Below, piece by piece: positions 8,282 to 18,006 of a DNA stretch of 64,000 nucleotides (the stretch's first letter is position 1; every line of letters begins with the position of its first letter). The stretch lies in contig OY764903.1 in assembly GCA_963668605.1 (NCBI GenBank), positions 2,852,001-2,916,000 on the forward strand, in the 5' to 3' direction. This DNA is from G963668605 sp963668605. Its GTDB lineage: Bacteria; Acidobacteriota; Terriglobia; Bryobacterales; Bryobacteraceae. Under the pieces are notes generated by a model, which ran no database searches, was not told the DNA's origin, and worked only from the letters and a program-made list of their open reading frames with translations. A program made the translations under genes and the position numbers.

Positions 8282-10336
8282 TCACCTAATATTGACGGTC
8301 ACGGAGTTCGCGTTGTGTCCGGCTACTGTGATCACGACCGGCACTTCGCCCTTGCCGGATAGGCTGTGTGGAATGCCTATGTTCACCTGATCCAGGCCCA
8401 CGAAGTCTTTTTGTGCGCCCGCGAATTGCACTTCGGCGTTCTGGCCGCCAACAGTGGCAGTCACGTCCTGAAGTCCGGCGCGATTCCGAATTCCGGTGCC
8501 GTAAAGAGACAGGTACACCTGATCGGTCGAGAGACCGAGGTCTACGGGCGTGGAGACGCAACTGCCGGCTGTCGTGCCGCAGAGGAACACGAGTTCGGTG
8601 GTCTGCGTACCGTCCGCCTTGACGTGGGTGGCGATCGCGGCGGCGACGCCTTTGCCATCTGCGTTCGCCGAGAACACTCCCGGCGCGACGGTATCCACAA
8701 GGATGTCGCCCAAGGCATTGGGAAGCGAGACCTCGGCTCGGCCGGGCGCCGTTCCAGGCGGCACGACCAGATTGAGTTGAGTGGATGCGGCTGCGATTAC
8801 ATCCGCTTTGCGCGATGTGCCTGCACTATCTTTGACCGTGACCGGACCATTCGGGAGGGCCTGTCCGAAAGCGGCCACGATGGACTCAGCCGCAACAGTT
8901 CCTCCGGAATAGCTGGCGGCTGACGTCAGCTTCAGGTTGGTCTTTCGTGCCGAAATCGTGTAGGAATCCGCGACCATACCATTCGTCCGGGAGGCGTTCG
9001 CGTTGGCCGGCGTCCAGGTTTGCACGTACTCGGCCTTCACGTTGGCCGGAGAGACCTGGATGCGCATGTATCCGGCGCCGCCGAGAATCGTGCCCTTTAC
9101 ATAGCCATAATCCGTTCCCCGGCTGCCGAGGTTGGTATTCTTCGCGCTCGGCTGCGGCCCTTCCTGATAGACGATGCCGTCTAGATCCTGCTTGGCGTAC
9201 AGGTGATCGTGACCGTGAAAGAACGCGGTTACGTTATTGGCGACCAGAAGCTGGTGGATTGGCATGGGCCAGCCGGGGCGGGCTCTGTCGAATCCCCAAC
9301 TGCCGTCGAGGTTGTAGCCGCCCCACTCGAGGAACTTCGCGGCTTCGACGCCGCCGCGCATGGGACCGAGTCCGTTGGGGTTGATACCGCCTACCAGATT
9401 ATGGGCGAACACGAATTTGTAAGTAGCGGTGCTACTTTCCAGAGTATTTTTCAACCAATCGTATTGCTCTCGTCCCAGCGTGAGCGACCAATCCCCGCTT
9501 TGCTCCGGCGCGGCGGGCTGATTCCAGTAGGGATCAAGCACGACGAACAGGGCGTCGCCCCATCCCCATGAATAGTACGCCTGCCGCTGTCCGGTGTACT
9601 GGAATTGGCGCGTGTCACCGCCGAAGAAGCCGTCGGGGATCGGATTTGGGAAATACTGCTTTCGGTAATTGGTGTCCCAGACGGCGACGTTCTGAGAAGT
9701 GCCGTTCAGATTCCGGCCCCATTCGCCTTCGTGGTTCCCGAGAGTGAGAAATAGCGGCGTGGAGTGGCAGAGCAGGTCGTAGAACGAACGCAGGAGAATC
9801 ACGCGGTTCAAAACCGCCGGCGCCGTGACCTGCGGAATTTTGTCGGACATGAACGTATCGCCAAGGTCGATCATGAAGTCGGCCTTATCCGCGAGCGCGT
9901 TCTGCATTGTCAGCTTGTAGGTCTCGGCGTCGGAGTTTTCGTCCATGTGGGGATCGAACTGCAGCACGAAAGTGAACGTGGACCCCCGGGGACGCTGCGT
10001 CTGAAACGTATGTTCATCGCGGACTATAAACGCGGCCGCGCCCGATTCACGGTACTGCATTCGGTAGTAATAGCGTGTGTTGGGTTGGAGCTTGTCCAGC
10101 ACCACTTCGAATGGCGTTCCGCCGGGGAAGAGCGTGGCGGCGGTCTTGGCCGTGTAGACGCCAGACGAAGTTCCGTATTCGAAATAAACTTCGAGATCTT
10201 TGTTCGCGGCCATGTTCACTGTCACAGAGTTGTTGGTAACTCTGCCGAGCAGTTCCTTGCCCGAAAAATCAACCTGCGCCGTGGCGGCGAAGGTGCAGGC
10301 CAGCAGGCCCGGAATCAGTATGAAAGCGCGTCTCAT
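8282..10336 (-). CDS. Secreted metallophosphoesterase with TIGR03437 C-terminal domain (MPE-1)
   Basis: 684 residues. It has a signal peptide (about 1-20), a fibronectin-III-like, purple-acid-phosphatase-type N-terminal domain (about 30-115, with TRYYYRMQY), and a calcineurin-like phosphoesterase domain (about 122-430). All metal-binding motifs are present: D128/H130 (FDPH), D160 (DLGDTF), N201/H202 (GNHE), H312 (AHN) and 374-378 (HGHDH). A TIGR03437 domain fills about 470-684 (SAASYSGGTVA ... LYGTGIRNR ... GLDQVNIG). The expected activity is extracytoplasmic phosphomonoester or diester hydrolysis. It is last in the run, 11 bp after the related gene at 10348-12537. GGAGAG precedes the start at a good distance. 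Confidence 0.85.
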   Translation of the reverse strand: MRRAFILIPGLLACTFAATAQVDFSGKELLGRVTNNSVTVNMAANKDLEVYFEYGTSSGVYTAKTAATLFPGGTPFEVVLDKLQPNTRYYYRMQYRESGAAAFIVRDEHTFQTQRPRGSTFTFVLQFDPHMDENSDAETYKLTMQNALADKADFMIDLGDTFMSDKIPQVTAPAVLNRVILLRSFYDLLCHSTPLFLTLGNHEGEWGRNLNGTSQNVAVWDTNYRKQYFPNPIPDGFFGGDTRQFQYTGQRQAYYSWGWGDALFVVLDPYWNQPAAPEQSGDWSLTLGREQYDWLKNTLESSTATYKFVFAHNLVGGINPNGLGPMRGGVEAAKFLEWGGYNLDGSWGFDRARPGWPMPIHQLLVANNVTAFFHGHDHLYAKQDLDGIVYQEGPQPSAKNTNLGSRGTDYGYVKGTILGGAGYMRIQVSPANVKAEYVQTWTPANANASRTNGMVADSYTISARKTNLKLTSAASYSGGTVAAESIVAAFGQALPNGPVTVKDSAGTSRKADVIAAASTQLNLVVPPGTAPGRAEVSLPNALGDILVDTVAPGVFSANADGKGVAAAIATHVKADGTQTTELVFLCGTTAGSCVSTPVDLGLSTDQVYLSLYGTGIRNRAGLQDVTATVGGQNAEVQFAGAQKDFVGLDQVNIGIPHSLSGKGEVPVVITVAGHNANSVTVNIR

Positions 10337-10347
10337 TCAATCTCTCC

Positions 10348-12537
10348 TCAGTGCTGCACGGTAAGCAGGGTTCCCGCCTGCGTCGACAACCCGTTGTATG
10401 TTGCGGTGATCGGCTGGTCTCCGTCGGGGGCGCCGGGCGGAACCACGACGTTGAACTGATATAGGCCTGGGGAAACCAGGCCAGCGAACTGGACTGCCGC
10501 CTGAACGTTGCCGATCCGGATGACCGGCAGCGGCGCCAGGGCGCCTGCTTGCACTGGCGAACCGCTAATGACCGGCACGGAGGTCGACCCGAATCCATTG
10601 CCGTAAAGCACGATGGTTTCACCTGGCTTTGCAGGAGTTGTCGAGCCGGGGTAGAGGCTGGACGGTCCAAGCAGGCTTCCGTCGGCATGACGAGCAGCGG
10701 CATAGGAGGCGCCGCTATAGATAAAGAGCGAAGGCGACACCGGCTGGGCCTGCCCGGTGAAGATGTTGCCGGCGACTCCGTTCACGGTCACCTGCACGGG
10801 TACGAGTCCGCTGATGGCGTCGGGCGGAGTAAGGACGTTGATTTGCGTTGGGCTGATGTAGTAGATGTAGGCAGCCTTCCCATTCGCTGTGACGCTCACG
10901 CCGTCGATCTTTGCCGGCAACTGGTTATTTGCAAAGTCAGAATTATTCCAGATACGGCCGGGGCCGGCCGGAGAGAGATTCGATCCCTTGATCTCGACCC
11001 ATGTGTTGGGAGCGATGACCGGGCTGCCGCCTTCGGCGTTGGCGACGCTCGCGATGCTCGGCGGTGGGTTGATGGCTGCGCCGATGGCGTAGGCAAACTG
11101 CACCATGCCACTCACCTGGGTCGGCGGCTTTTCATCTGCGGGAAGCCACTCGCGGATGTACTCTACCTTCACCGAAGACGGCCCGACCGTCAGTTTCGTG
11201 TAGCCCGCGTTGGGGAACACGTCTCCGCGCGTGTAGGCATCCGCGTTGAACGCCGTGTAGGTGTTGTCGGCGGGATTCGGGAGCGACTGGTAGGTGACTC
11301 CGTCGATCTGCTGGTGCGCGTACAAGTGATCGTGCCCCTGGAAGAAGATCGTCACGTGATTCGCCACCATCAACTGGTGAAGTGGCATGGGCCAAGTTGG
11401 GCGTTTGCCGGTGAATCCCCAGCTTCCATTGGCGTTGTTGCCGCCCCACTCATACTGGTCGGCGATTTCGATTCCTCCTCGACCCGTTCCCATGACGTGG
11501 TGGGCGAAGACGAATTTCCACTTGGCCTTGCTCTGCTCCAGCGTCTGTTTAAGCCACTGGTACTGCGCGTCGCCATGCGTGATGAGCCACTTGTCCGGGG
11601 ATTTTGGGGTAGTGCTGCTCTGTCCGCCCAAGCCTGTATCCACCTGCGCGGGGGAACCCCAGTAGGGATCAATCACGACGAACAGGGCGTCGCCCCACTG
11701 CCAAGCGAAATAGTCGCGCAGCAGGCCGATGCCAGGCATATTCGTGGCGTTGCCGGTGTAGAAAGATCCGCTGTTTGGGTCATTCGGCGCTGGAGACGGG
11801 TAGTACAAGCTATGCGCGTTTTGCGCCCAAATCGGCGCCTGATTGCTGTTGGCGCTATCGCTGGGGAGGTTGTAGTTTGAAAGCGACGTCTCTTCGTGAT
11901 TTCCGGTGGTCAGGAACAGCGGCGCGGAGCGGGCCAGGAGGTCGAAGTAGGGAAGCTGCAGGGTGTAGCGCCCGGCGACAGCGGCGGCGGTATAGGGAGT
12001 CTGCAGCGTGTCGACGCTGAAATCGTCACCGATGGTGACGTAGAAGTCGGGCTGTTCGGCGGCCACCGCTTTCAGCGTCTGGATGTACAGATTTGAGTCA
12101 AACATGGTCTTCGCCCGCTCGGGATGGGAATCCCCCTGAACGCAGAAAACGAACGTGCCGCCGGCGGGTCGTTGCGTGTGAAAAGAGCTTTCCTTGTCGG
12201 CCGTGAACTCGGCTGACGAGCCGGCGGGGCGGTACCTCAGGCGATAGTAGTACCGCGCGTCGGGCGTCAATCCGTTCACCAGCGTTTGCGAGACGAAGAA
12301 TCCGGGTGCAAACGGATCGGCGGTGAAGGTCACGGGCTTCGTTTGCGCGGTGTAGGCGGCGGGCTTGAGACCGTACTCGAAGTACATGTCCAGCGCGGTG
12401 TCGGTACGGACGGCGATGGTGACAGATTGGTCGGTCGGCTGGCCTAGAATTACGGTGATGGTTGGGGCGGTAAAAGCGGGTAGCACCGCCGTCAGCAGCA
12501 ACCGAAGGCAGAGCACACGATTCGACTTGTAACTCAT
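10348..12537 (-). CDS. Secreted metallophosphoesterase with TIGR03437 C-terminal domain (MPE-2)
   Basis: 729 residues from the ATG at 12535-12537; a GTG codon just upstream is an alternative start. It has a signal peptide, an N-terminal Fn3-like domain (PDARYYYRLRY) and a phosphoesterase core with GDSHPE, TIGDDFS, TGNHEE, FAHHVMG and FQGHDHL. The Asp, Asn and His metal ligands are therefore all present. The TIGR03437 domain spans about 495-729 and is of the fuller type (VSPSLFIYSGASYAAARH, then ETIVLYGNGFGST). This gene follows a gap holding the GTAAA-N6-GTAAA site at 12588-12603, so it probably starts its own transcript including the next gene. AGAGAGG precedes the start. Confidence 0.85.
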   Translation of the reverse strand: MSYKSNRVLCLRLLLTAVLPAFTAPTITVILGQPTDQSVTIAVRTDTALDMYFEYGLKPAAYTAQTKPVTFTADPFAPGFFVSQTLVNGLTPDARYYYRLRYRPAGSSAEFTADKESSFHTQRPAGGTFVFCVQGDSHPERAKTMFDSNLYIQTLKAVAAEQPDFYVTIGDDFSVDTLQTPYTAAAVAGRYTLQLPYFDLLARSAPLFLTTGNHEETSLSNYNLPSDSANSNQAPIWAQNAHSLYYPSPAPNDPNSGSFYTGNATNMPGIGLLRDYFAWQWGDALFVVIDPYWGSPAQVDTGLGGQSSTTPKSPDKWLITHGDAQYQWLKQTLEQSKAKWKFVFAHHVMGTGRGGIEIADQYEWGGNNANGSWGFTGKRPTWPMPLHQLMVANHVTIFFQGHDHLYAHQQIDGVTYQSLPNPADNTYTAFNADAYTRGDVFPNAGYTKLTVGPSSVKVEYIREWLPADEKPPTQVSGMVQFAYAIGAAINPPPSIASVANAEGGSPVIAPNTWVEIKGSNLSPAGPGRIWNNSDFANNQLPAKIDGVSVTANGKAAYIYYISPTQINVLTPPDAISGLVPVQVTVNGVAGNIFTGQAQPVSPSLFIYSGASYAAARHADGSLLGPSSLYPGSTTPAKPGETIVLYGNGFGSTSVPVISGSPVQAGALAPLPVIRIGNVQAAVQFAGLVSPGLYQFNVVVPPGAPDGDQPITATYNGLSTQAGTLLTVQH

Positions 12538-12587
12538 CACATCCTCTCTCCCTTACTAATGCGAAAGCGGCGGGATTGACCCTGCTT

Positions 12588-12603
12588 TTTACTATTCCTT
12601 TAC
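12588..12603 (-). promoter_or_regulatory. CpxR-like tandem operator, site 1
   Basis: On the minus strand this reads GTAAAGGAATAGTAAA: two GTAAA half-sites with an 11-bp repeat period. It lies 48 bp upstream of the start region of MPE-2 and just beyond the stop of MPE-3. The spacing and half-site match the E. coli CpxR consensus (GTAAA, 4-8 bp, GTAAA). Three further copies occur upstream of 25054, 26666 and 28932. Confidence 0.65.
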
Positions 12604-12614
12604 AAAGTTGCCGG

Positions 12615-14087
12615 TCAGCGTTTGTCTTTGGAGGGAAGGGAGTACGAGAAAGCGACCTCCCCATTTGGGTGGCCCGGCTTCTGATCCCTCAGAAGATAGG
12701 AACGGATGTAATCGACCTTTACATCCTGAGGAGAGACCGTGACTCGCAGATAGCCCGAGTTCGGAAACAGGTCGCCCGAAAGATAAGCTTCGCGATTGTA
12801 GACGGTGTAGCCCTGGTCGGCGGGATTCGGGCACTCCTGGTAAACGACGCCATCCTTTTGCTGGCGAGCGAAGAGGTGATCGTGACCCTGGAACAAGATG
12901 GTAACGCCATTCTTCACCATGAGTTGATGGATGGGTACCTTCCAGCCTGGACGTTTCTTGTCGAACTCCCATTGGCCGGAGCGATTCCTGCCACCCCATT
13001 CGTAAAGGTCGGCCAGTTCGACTCCGCCGCGGCCTGTGCCCATGACGTGGTGGATGAAGATGAATTTGTAGCGGGCTTTGCTCGTTTCCAGCGTCTTGTT
13101 GAGCCAGCGGTACTGGGCATCGCCGATTGTGATTCCCCACCAGTCGCGGTTGCGGCCGCCTTCTCCGCCGCCTGCCGCCTTGCCTTCGCCCTTGCGCCTT
13201 CCTTCACCTTTTCGCTCGGCTCCTCCTCCGCCGATTCCGGCATCCACCTGAACCGGCGAATGCCAGTAGGGATCGATGGTCACAAACAGGGCGTCTCCCC
13301 ACGTCCAGGCGTAGTAATCCCTGCGCAGTCCGACAAACTCAACCTTTTCGCCGTCGCCGCTATAGAAAGCATCCGGCGCCGGGTTTGGGAAGAACAGGTT
13401 CCGTGCAATGCCAGCAAGCACCGGCGGGCTGTTCGGCCTCCCGTTCAAAAGATAGGCCGCCGCCTGCTCGTGGTTGCCGTTCACGAGGAACAGCGGAGTT
13501 GAGGCCGCCAGCGGTCCGAGGAACCGACGCTGGCCGGCATAGAGCCGTCCGACGTTCTCCGTGTTCAGCGCGTCGCGATTGTAGAGTTGATCGACGCTGA
13601 AATCGTCGCCCAGCATGACGAAAAAATCGGGCCGGTCATGGCGAACGATTTCGAGGGTCCTGGCGTAAAGTTCCGGATCGTACATCCGGTTCAGGCGTTC
13701 AGGATGGGAGTCTCCCTGCACGCCGAAGGTGAACGTCGCGCCGGGCGGACGCCAAGTGTGGAAGGTGTTCTCCGCGAGCGCCGCGTAATTCGGGCTGCCG
13801 CGCTGGCGATACCGAAGACGGTAGTAATAGCGGGTTCCGGGGTTCAGTCCGTCGAGGAGGACTTCCACGGGCATGCCGGAGGGGAGCGCGACCGCGCTTG
13901 ATTTTGCCGTGTAGGCGCCAGGTTTGACTCCGTACTCCACGAACGCTTCGAGATCGTGCAAAGCCAGGACGCTGGCCGTAATGGAATGGTCCGTGGGGCG
14001 GCCAAGAACGATGTTGCCTTCAAAGGTTCCGGTGCTCTGGCTCATGGCCAGAAAAGCGAGTCCAAATCCGAGGCGTAACAGGTTCAT
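12615..14087 (-). CDS. Secreted metallophosphoesterase without TIGR03437 domain (MPE-3)
   Basis: 490 residues. The N-terminus resembles a signal peptide (LLRLGFGLAFLAMSQSTG), followed by an Fn3-like domain and a phosphoesterase core with GDSHPERLN, MLGDDFS, NGNHEQA, IFIHHVMG and FQGHDHL. It is closest in motif detail to MPE-2. A Gly/Lys/Arg-rich low-complexity insert (about 280-312, KGEGRRKGEGKAAGGGEGG) interrupts the core after the DPYW segment. The protein ends soon after the phosphoesterase fold (SYSLPSKDKR), with no TIGR03437 module. Only 5 bp separate it from the stop of MPE-4 upstream, so the two are co-transcribed. The ribosome binding site is weak, consistent with coupling. Confidence 0.85.
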   Translation of the reverse strand: MNLLRLGFGLAFLAMSQSTGTFEGNIVLGRPTDHSITASVLALHDLEAFVEYGVKPGAYTAKSSAVALPSGMPVEVLLDGLNPGTRYYYRLRYRQRGSPNYAALAENTFHTWRPPGATFTFGVQGDSHPERLNRMYDPELYARTLEIVRHDRPDFFVMLGDDFSVDQLYNRDALNTENVGRLYAGQRRFLGPLAASTPLFLVNGNHEQAAAYLLNGRPNSPPVLAGIARNLFFPNPAPDAFYSGDGEKVEFVGLRRDYYAWTWGDALFVTIDPYWHSPVQVDAGIGGGGAERKGEGRRKGEGKAAGGGEGGRNRDWWGITIGDAQYRWLNKTLETSKARYKFIFIHHVMGTGRGGVELADLYEWGGRNRSGQWEFDKKRPGWKVPIHQLMVKNGVTILFQGHDHLFARQQKDGVVYQECPNPADQGYTVYNREAYLSGDLFPNSGYLRVTVSPQDVKVDYIRSYLLRDQKPGHPNGEVAFSYSLPSKDKR

Positions 14088-14092
14088 GAGAT

Positions 14093-15595
14093 TTATTGTT
14101 GCGCCGGAGGGGGCTGCTTGCCCAGTCCGCGCCCTCCGCCTTTCTTCCCGCCTTTTCGCGAACGTTGCTTGCCGTTCTCAGCGGGTGCAGGGGATACTCT
14201 CGAGCCCGCCACGGCCGTGGGCGATTCGCTCGCGTTCCGCGCCTTGAGCGGCATCGAGTATGTGTGAGCGACTTCCGGCATCGCGGCGTTGGTTCGAATA
14301 AACTCGGCCTTGACGCCGTCAGGCGAGACGCGGAACCGCATATATCCGGAACCCGGCAGGATGTCGCCGTGAGTGTACGCATATTGGCCGGAGGGGTTGC
14401 GCATCCGTCCGCTGCTTGGCTGCGGAACCTCCTGGTACACTACCCCGTCGAGTTCCTGCCTGGCGTACAAGTGATCGTGTCCATGGAAGAAAGCGGTGAC
14501 GTTGTACTTCACCAGCAGGTGATGGATGGGCATCTCCCATCCGGGACGCTTTTCGTTGAATCCCCAGGTTCCGTCCTGATTGTGGCCGCCCCACTCGAAG
14601 TACGGCGCACCCTCGATGCCCCCTCTTGCGCGGCCGTCGAGGTCGAGACCGCCGACAAGATTGTGTGCGAAGACGAATTTGAACTTCGAGCGGCTTTGCT
14701 CGAGCGTGTTCTTCAGCCAGCCGTACTGCTCGCGTCCCAGGGTCCAGGACCAGTTGTCTCCGCCCTGTCCCGGTCGCGCCGTCGTGTACCAGTAGGGATC
14801 GAGCACAACGAACAGCGCATCGCCCCAGGTCCAGGCGCAGTAGTTCTGACGCAGTCCGATGAATGGTTCGGACTTCGTGCTGCCGGTGTAGAAATTATTC
14901 GGCTCGGGATTCGGGTAATAGAGCTTACGCGTCCTGGCTGCGATGACGGCCAGATTGCGGGCGCTACCGTCGGTCCGGCGGCCGCTCTCCCCCTCGTGGT
15001 TGCCGAGGACGAGAAAGATGGGAAGCGAATGTCCCACGATTTCGTAGTACGAGCGAGCCAGCAGATGCCGCCACAGGACCTCATCGGCGGTCTGCGACTC
15101 CAGTTTGTCCGACATGAAGGTATCGCCGAGGTCGATGAGGAAATCCGCTGACGAAGCGAGTTCGTCGCGCAGACTTCGCGTGTACACTTCGGGATCGGAA
15201 ACTTCATCCAGGTGCGGATCTGCCTGAACGACGAAGGTAAATGCGCTGCCGGCGGGCCGCTGCGTCTGGAAGGACGATTCGAGGCCGGACAGATAGGCGG
15301 TCTGGCCCGCCGGCCGGCATCGCGCACGGTAGTAATAGCGTGTATTCGGCTTCAATGACCGTAATTCAATCACCGAGGGACTGGAAGCTTCAAGTTTCAG
15401 GGACGGGGTCTTGCCAGTATAGGCGCCGGACCTTACTCCGTACTCGACGTAGATTTCCATCGCACGGGCGGCCAGGATGTTCGCTGTGATGGAGCGATCC
15501 GTTGGCCGCCCGAGGATGACCCGGACACCAGTGTCCTGAGCCTGTCCGAGCAGGTAGCCACACCACAATGCAATCGACAGCGCCAGTGTTCTCAT
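14093..15595 (-). CDS. Secreted metallophosphoesterase with basic C-terminal tail (MPE-4)
   Basis: 500 residues. A signal peptide (about 1-19, LALSIALWCGYLLGQAQ) precedes an Fn3-like domain and a phosphoesterase core with QADPHLDE, DLGDTFMSD, LGNHEGE, FAHNLVGG and FHGHDHLYA. These details are closer to MPE-1 than to its immediate neighbour MPE-3. The last 45 residues are a Gly/Lys/Arg/Pro tail (KQRSRKGGKKGGGRGLGKQ) in place of TIGR03437. The ATG overlaps the stop of the SMP-30/DUF1566 gene (ATGA), showing operon coupling. The substrate is unknown. Confidence 0.85.
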   Translation of the reverse strand: MRTLALSIALWCGYLLGQAQDTGVRVILGRPTDRSITANILAARAMEIYVEYGVRSGAYTGKTPSLKLEASSPSVIELRSLKPNTRYYYRARCRPAGQTAYLSGLESSFQTQRPAGSAFTFVVQADPHLDEVSDPEVYTRSLRDELASSADFLIDLGDTFMSDKLESQTADEVLWRHLLARSYYEIVGHSLPIFLVLGNHEGESGRRTDGSARNLAVIAARTRKLYYPNPEPNNFYTGSTKSEPFIGLRQNYCAWTWGDALFVVLDPYWYTTARPGQGGDNWSWTLGREQYGWLKNTLEQSRSKFKFVFAHNLVGGLDLDGRARGGIEGAPYFEWGGHNQDGTWGFNEKRPGWEMPIHHLLVKYNVTAFFHGHDHLYARQELDGVVYQEVPQPSSGRMRNPSGQYAYTHGDILPGSGYMRFRVSPDGVKAEFIRTNAAMPEVAHTYSMPLKARNASESPTAVAGSRVSPAPAENGKQRSRKGGKKGGGRGLGKQPPPAQQ

Positions 15596-18006
15596 TTGAA
15601 ATTGGCGGTTACCTTATTCGCCTGCTTTCCGTCCATACTCACCACTATTTCCGCGTCGGCGCGGCCGGCGAGCGATATCGGCAGGGGTCCGAGATTTACC
15701 TGATCGAGTCCGTCGAACTCGCCCTGAGGCGCCGGTCCAGCAACCGGAACGGAGATTCCCCCGACTGTTGCCGCCTTCTGAGAAGCACTGCGCATGCCGA
15801 CGCCGAAAAGCAAGAGGTAAACCTGATCGCCGGCGCGCGTCAGGTCGATTGAAACCGCGCGTCGCAAACCCGCCGGGGCAGATTGGTCGAATATGACCTG
15901 GGAAGTCTGCCTGCCATCGGCAGCCACCGTCAAAGCGACTGCGGCTGCGACGCCCTTTCCGTCCGCGTTGGCGGAAAACAGGCCTGGAGCGACGCGATCG
16001 AGGCGGAGTACTCCGGCTGCGATCTGACGTCCGTTGCTCGACAGGGCGGCGGATGCGATTCCTGTCTGCGCCCGGTCCGGCACGACAACGTTTACCTGAC
16101 TCGAAGCGGCCGCGAGAATGGGGAGGTTGAATGAGAAACCTGCAGCATCAGTAAGCGTAAACGCGGCTCCGCCGAGAATGGAAAGCGGAGCCAGGTTGCC
16201 GAACGCGCTCGCGAGGCTGCCCGGCGCCAGTATGGGATCGGAGGCAAAGCTCGCGGCCGAAACAATAGACAGCGCAGCGAAGCCTCCGCGAACGGCACGG
16301 GCGCGAAGAGTGTCCGTCTTCGCGCGGTAGCTTCCGATGCCGAGCGTGAAATCGATGGTCCAGGCCGAACCGGGTTGATTCGCCAGGGTGGTGGAAGACC
16401 AGTTCTCGGCGGGAATCGCGCCGGTGAAGTAGGCCTTGTCCAGCGAGGGATTCACGAGATGCTCGTCGCTGATGGACTGCAGTTCCTTGATGTTCGGCAG
16501 GCGCCAGTCGTCATAGCCTGCCAGCGACAGGCCTTCGGCGTAGCGCAGGGCGGCTTCCCATGTCAGTGTGTTTCCGGAATCGGCCTTCTGCCACATCAGG
16601 CCGGTATGGTTGTCGGTAATTGTCCCGTCGCCATTGTCCGTCAGGCTGGCGCGGATGGCGGCGATGGAAATCGAGCTCCGCACGCAGCGGACCTGCATCC
16701 GCTTCGCGCCGCCCGCGCTGATGGTCTCGTTCTTCGGATGAGGGCCGATGCCGCCTCCGGCATTGGTGACCCAGATTCGCGTTGGATCGTCGGCGCGCGA
16801 ATCGCCGGTCCACCAGTATTCTGCCGCAGTCTTCGTGAAGACCGTGGTGTCCAACGCCGGGTTGACGGCGCTGTGATTCAGAATCGTGTAAGCCTCATGC
16901 GCGAACGGAAGACGCCAGTCCTGGTATCCACCGAGTGAAAGAGACTTACAGTATGGGCCGGCGTTCTCGATCGTCATCTCCGGACCATCCGTCTGTTGCC
17001 ATATCAGACCGGTGATCAAGTCTGTGACGGTACCATCGCCATTGACCGCAAACTTCGGCGGATTCAGCGCGTAGTCGGAATCCTGCCCGAAAGTGGCGGT
17101 GAATTTCCCTGTCTGCCCTGTCCCAGCTAGGCGAGACATGGTGGTCATGGCTGGCAGGACGCGGTAGACGCTGGCACCTGAGGTAACGTAAAGCGACCTC
17201 CGACCCGAGTCGCCCCAGGCCAGGTTGCGCGTTTTCTCCGGGACCGCGATGCTGCCCAAACGCTCGCCGGCCGGAGAGTAGATCCAGATCTTTCCATCGC
17301 TCCCGGCGACGTAAAGATTGCCGGTGGCGTCCACCTTGACGCCGTCGGGCGCGAGGTCGTTCTTATTCTGAACGAAGACGCGTTCATTGGCGAGCGTACC
17401 GTCCGCTTTCACGTCAAATACCATGACTCGCGCGTCGTCGGTGTCGGCGACATAGAGCCGTGACTCGTCCGGAGAGAAAGCAATACCGTTCGGACGCCTG
17501 AGGTCCTTTACAAGAAGTTCGGGAGCCTGCGGATCGGACGTAACCCGGTAGACTCCGTAGAAACCGAGTTCTTCCTCCGAACTGCTGATTCCATAAGGCG
17601 GGTCAGTAAAGTAGATGCGCCCATCGGACTTCACCACGAGGTCATTCGGACTATTGAGGCGCTTGCCGCCGTATTGCGTAGCCAAGGGCGTTTCCGTGCC
17701 GTCGGCCTCCCACCGCGCAACACGCCGTTTGCCGTGCTGAGCGAGAAGCAGCCGCCCCTGACCATCCAGCGCAAGACCGTTCGAGTTTCCCGACGGCTTG
17801 TAGTAAGGCTGCGCGCCGTCCTCTGCTGTCCACTGGTACACGGTGTCGGCCGGGATGTCGCTGAACAGCAGCACGCCATCCGGACGCAAGCACGGGCCTT
17901 CCGTGAACTGGAACCCAGCGGCGACTTTGCCGACGACGGCGCCCGCGGTAAACGGGGACTGCGCAAACGCCGACGCGGCCAGAAACACTGCAGGCAGTAA
18001 TCTCAC
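15592..18006 (-). CDS. Secreted SMP-30/gluconolactonase-like protein with two DUF1566 (Lcl) domains and TIGR03437
   Basis: 804 residues, GTG start overlapping the previous stop. A signal peptide (about 1-17, LLPAVFLAASAFAQ) is followed by an SMP-30-type six-bladed propeller at about 20-285. Its metal-site motifs are present: FTEGP, NSPNDL, YFTDPPYG and NGIAFSPDE. Two DUF1566 domains follow (about 300-445 and 450-575), each with GLIWQ/GLMWQ and GYQDWRLP/GYDDWRLP. A TIGR03437 domain ends the protein. By family the propeller is a Ca2+-dependent lactonase or phosphotriesterase-like enzyme; the role of DUF1566 is uncertain, perhaps binding. The protein is exported with its neighbours in the same operon. 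Confidence 0.8.
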   Translation of the reverse strand: MRLLPAVFLAASAFAQSPFTAGAVVGKVAAGFQFTEGPCLRPDGVLLFSDIPADTVYQWTAEDGAQPYYKPSGNSNGLALDGQGRLLLAQHGKRRVARWEADGTETPLATQYGGKRLNSPNDLVVKSDGRIYFTDPPYGISSSEEELGFYGVYRVTSDPQAPELLVKDLRRPNGIAFSPDESRLYVADTDDARVMVFDVKADGTLANERVFVQNKNDLAPDGVKVDATGNLYVAGSDGKIWIYSPAGERLGSIAVPEKTRNLAWGDSGRRSLYVTSGASVYRVLPAMTTMSRLAGTGQTGKFTATFGQDSDYALNPPKFAVNGDGTVTDLITGLIWQQTDGPEMTIENAGPYCKSLSLGGYQDWRLPFAHEAYTILNHSAVNPALDTTVFTKTAAEYWWTGDSRADDPTRIWVTNAGGGIGPHPKNETISAGGAKRMQVRCVRSSISIAAIRASLTDNGDGTITDNHTGLMWQKADSGNTLTWEAALRYAEGLSLAGYDDWRLPNIKELQSISDEHLVNPSLDKAYFTGAIPAENWSSTTLANQPGSAWTIDFTLGIGSYRAKTDTLRARAVRGGFAALSIVSAASFASDPILAPGSLASAFGNLAPLSILGGAAFTLTDAAGFSFNLPILAAASSQVNVVVPDRAQTGIASAALSSNGRQIAAGVLRLDRVAPGLFSANADGKGVAAAVALTVAADGRQTSQVIFDQSAPAGLRRAVSIDLTRAGDQVYLLLFGVGMRSASQKAATVGGISVPVAGPAPQGEFDGLDQVNLGPLPISLAGRADAEIVVSMDGKQANKVTANFK

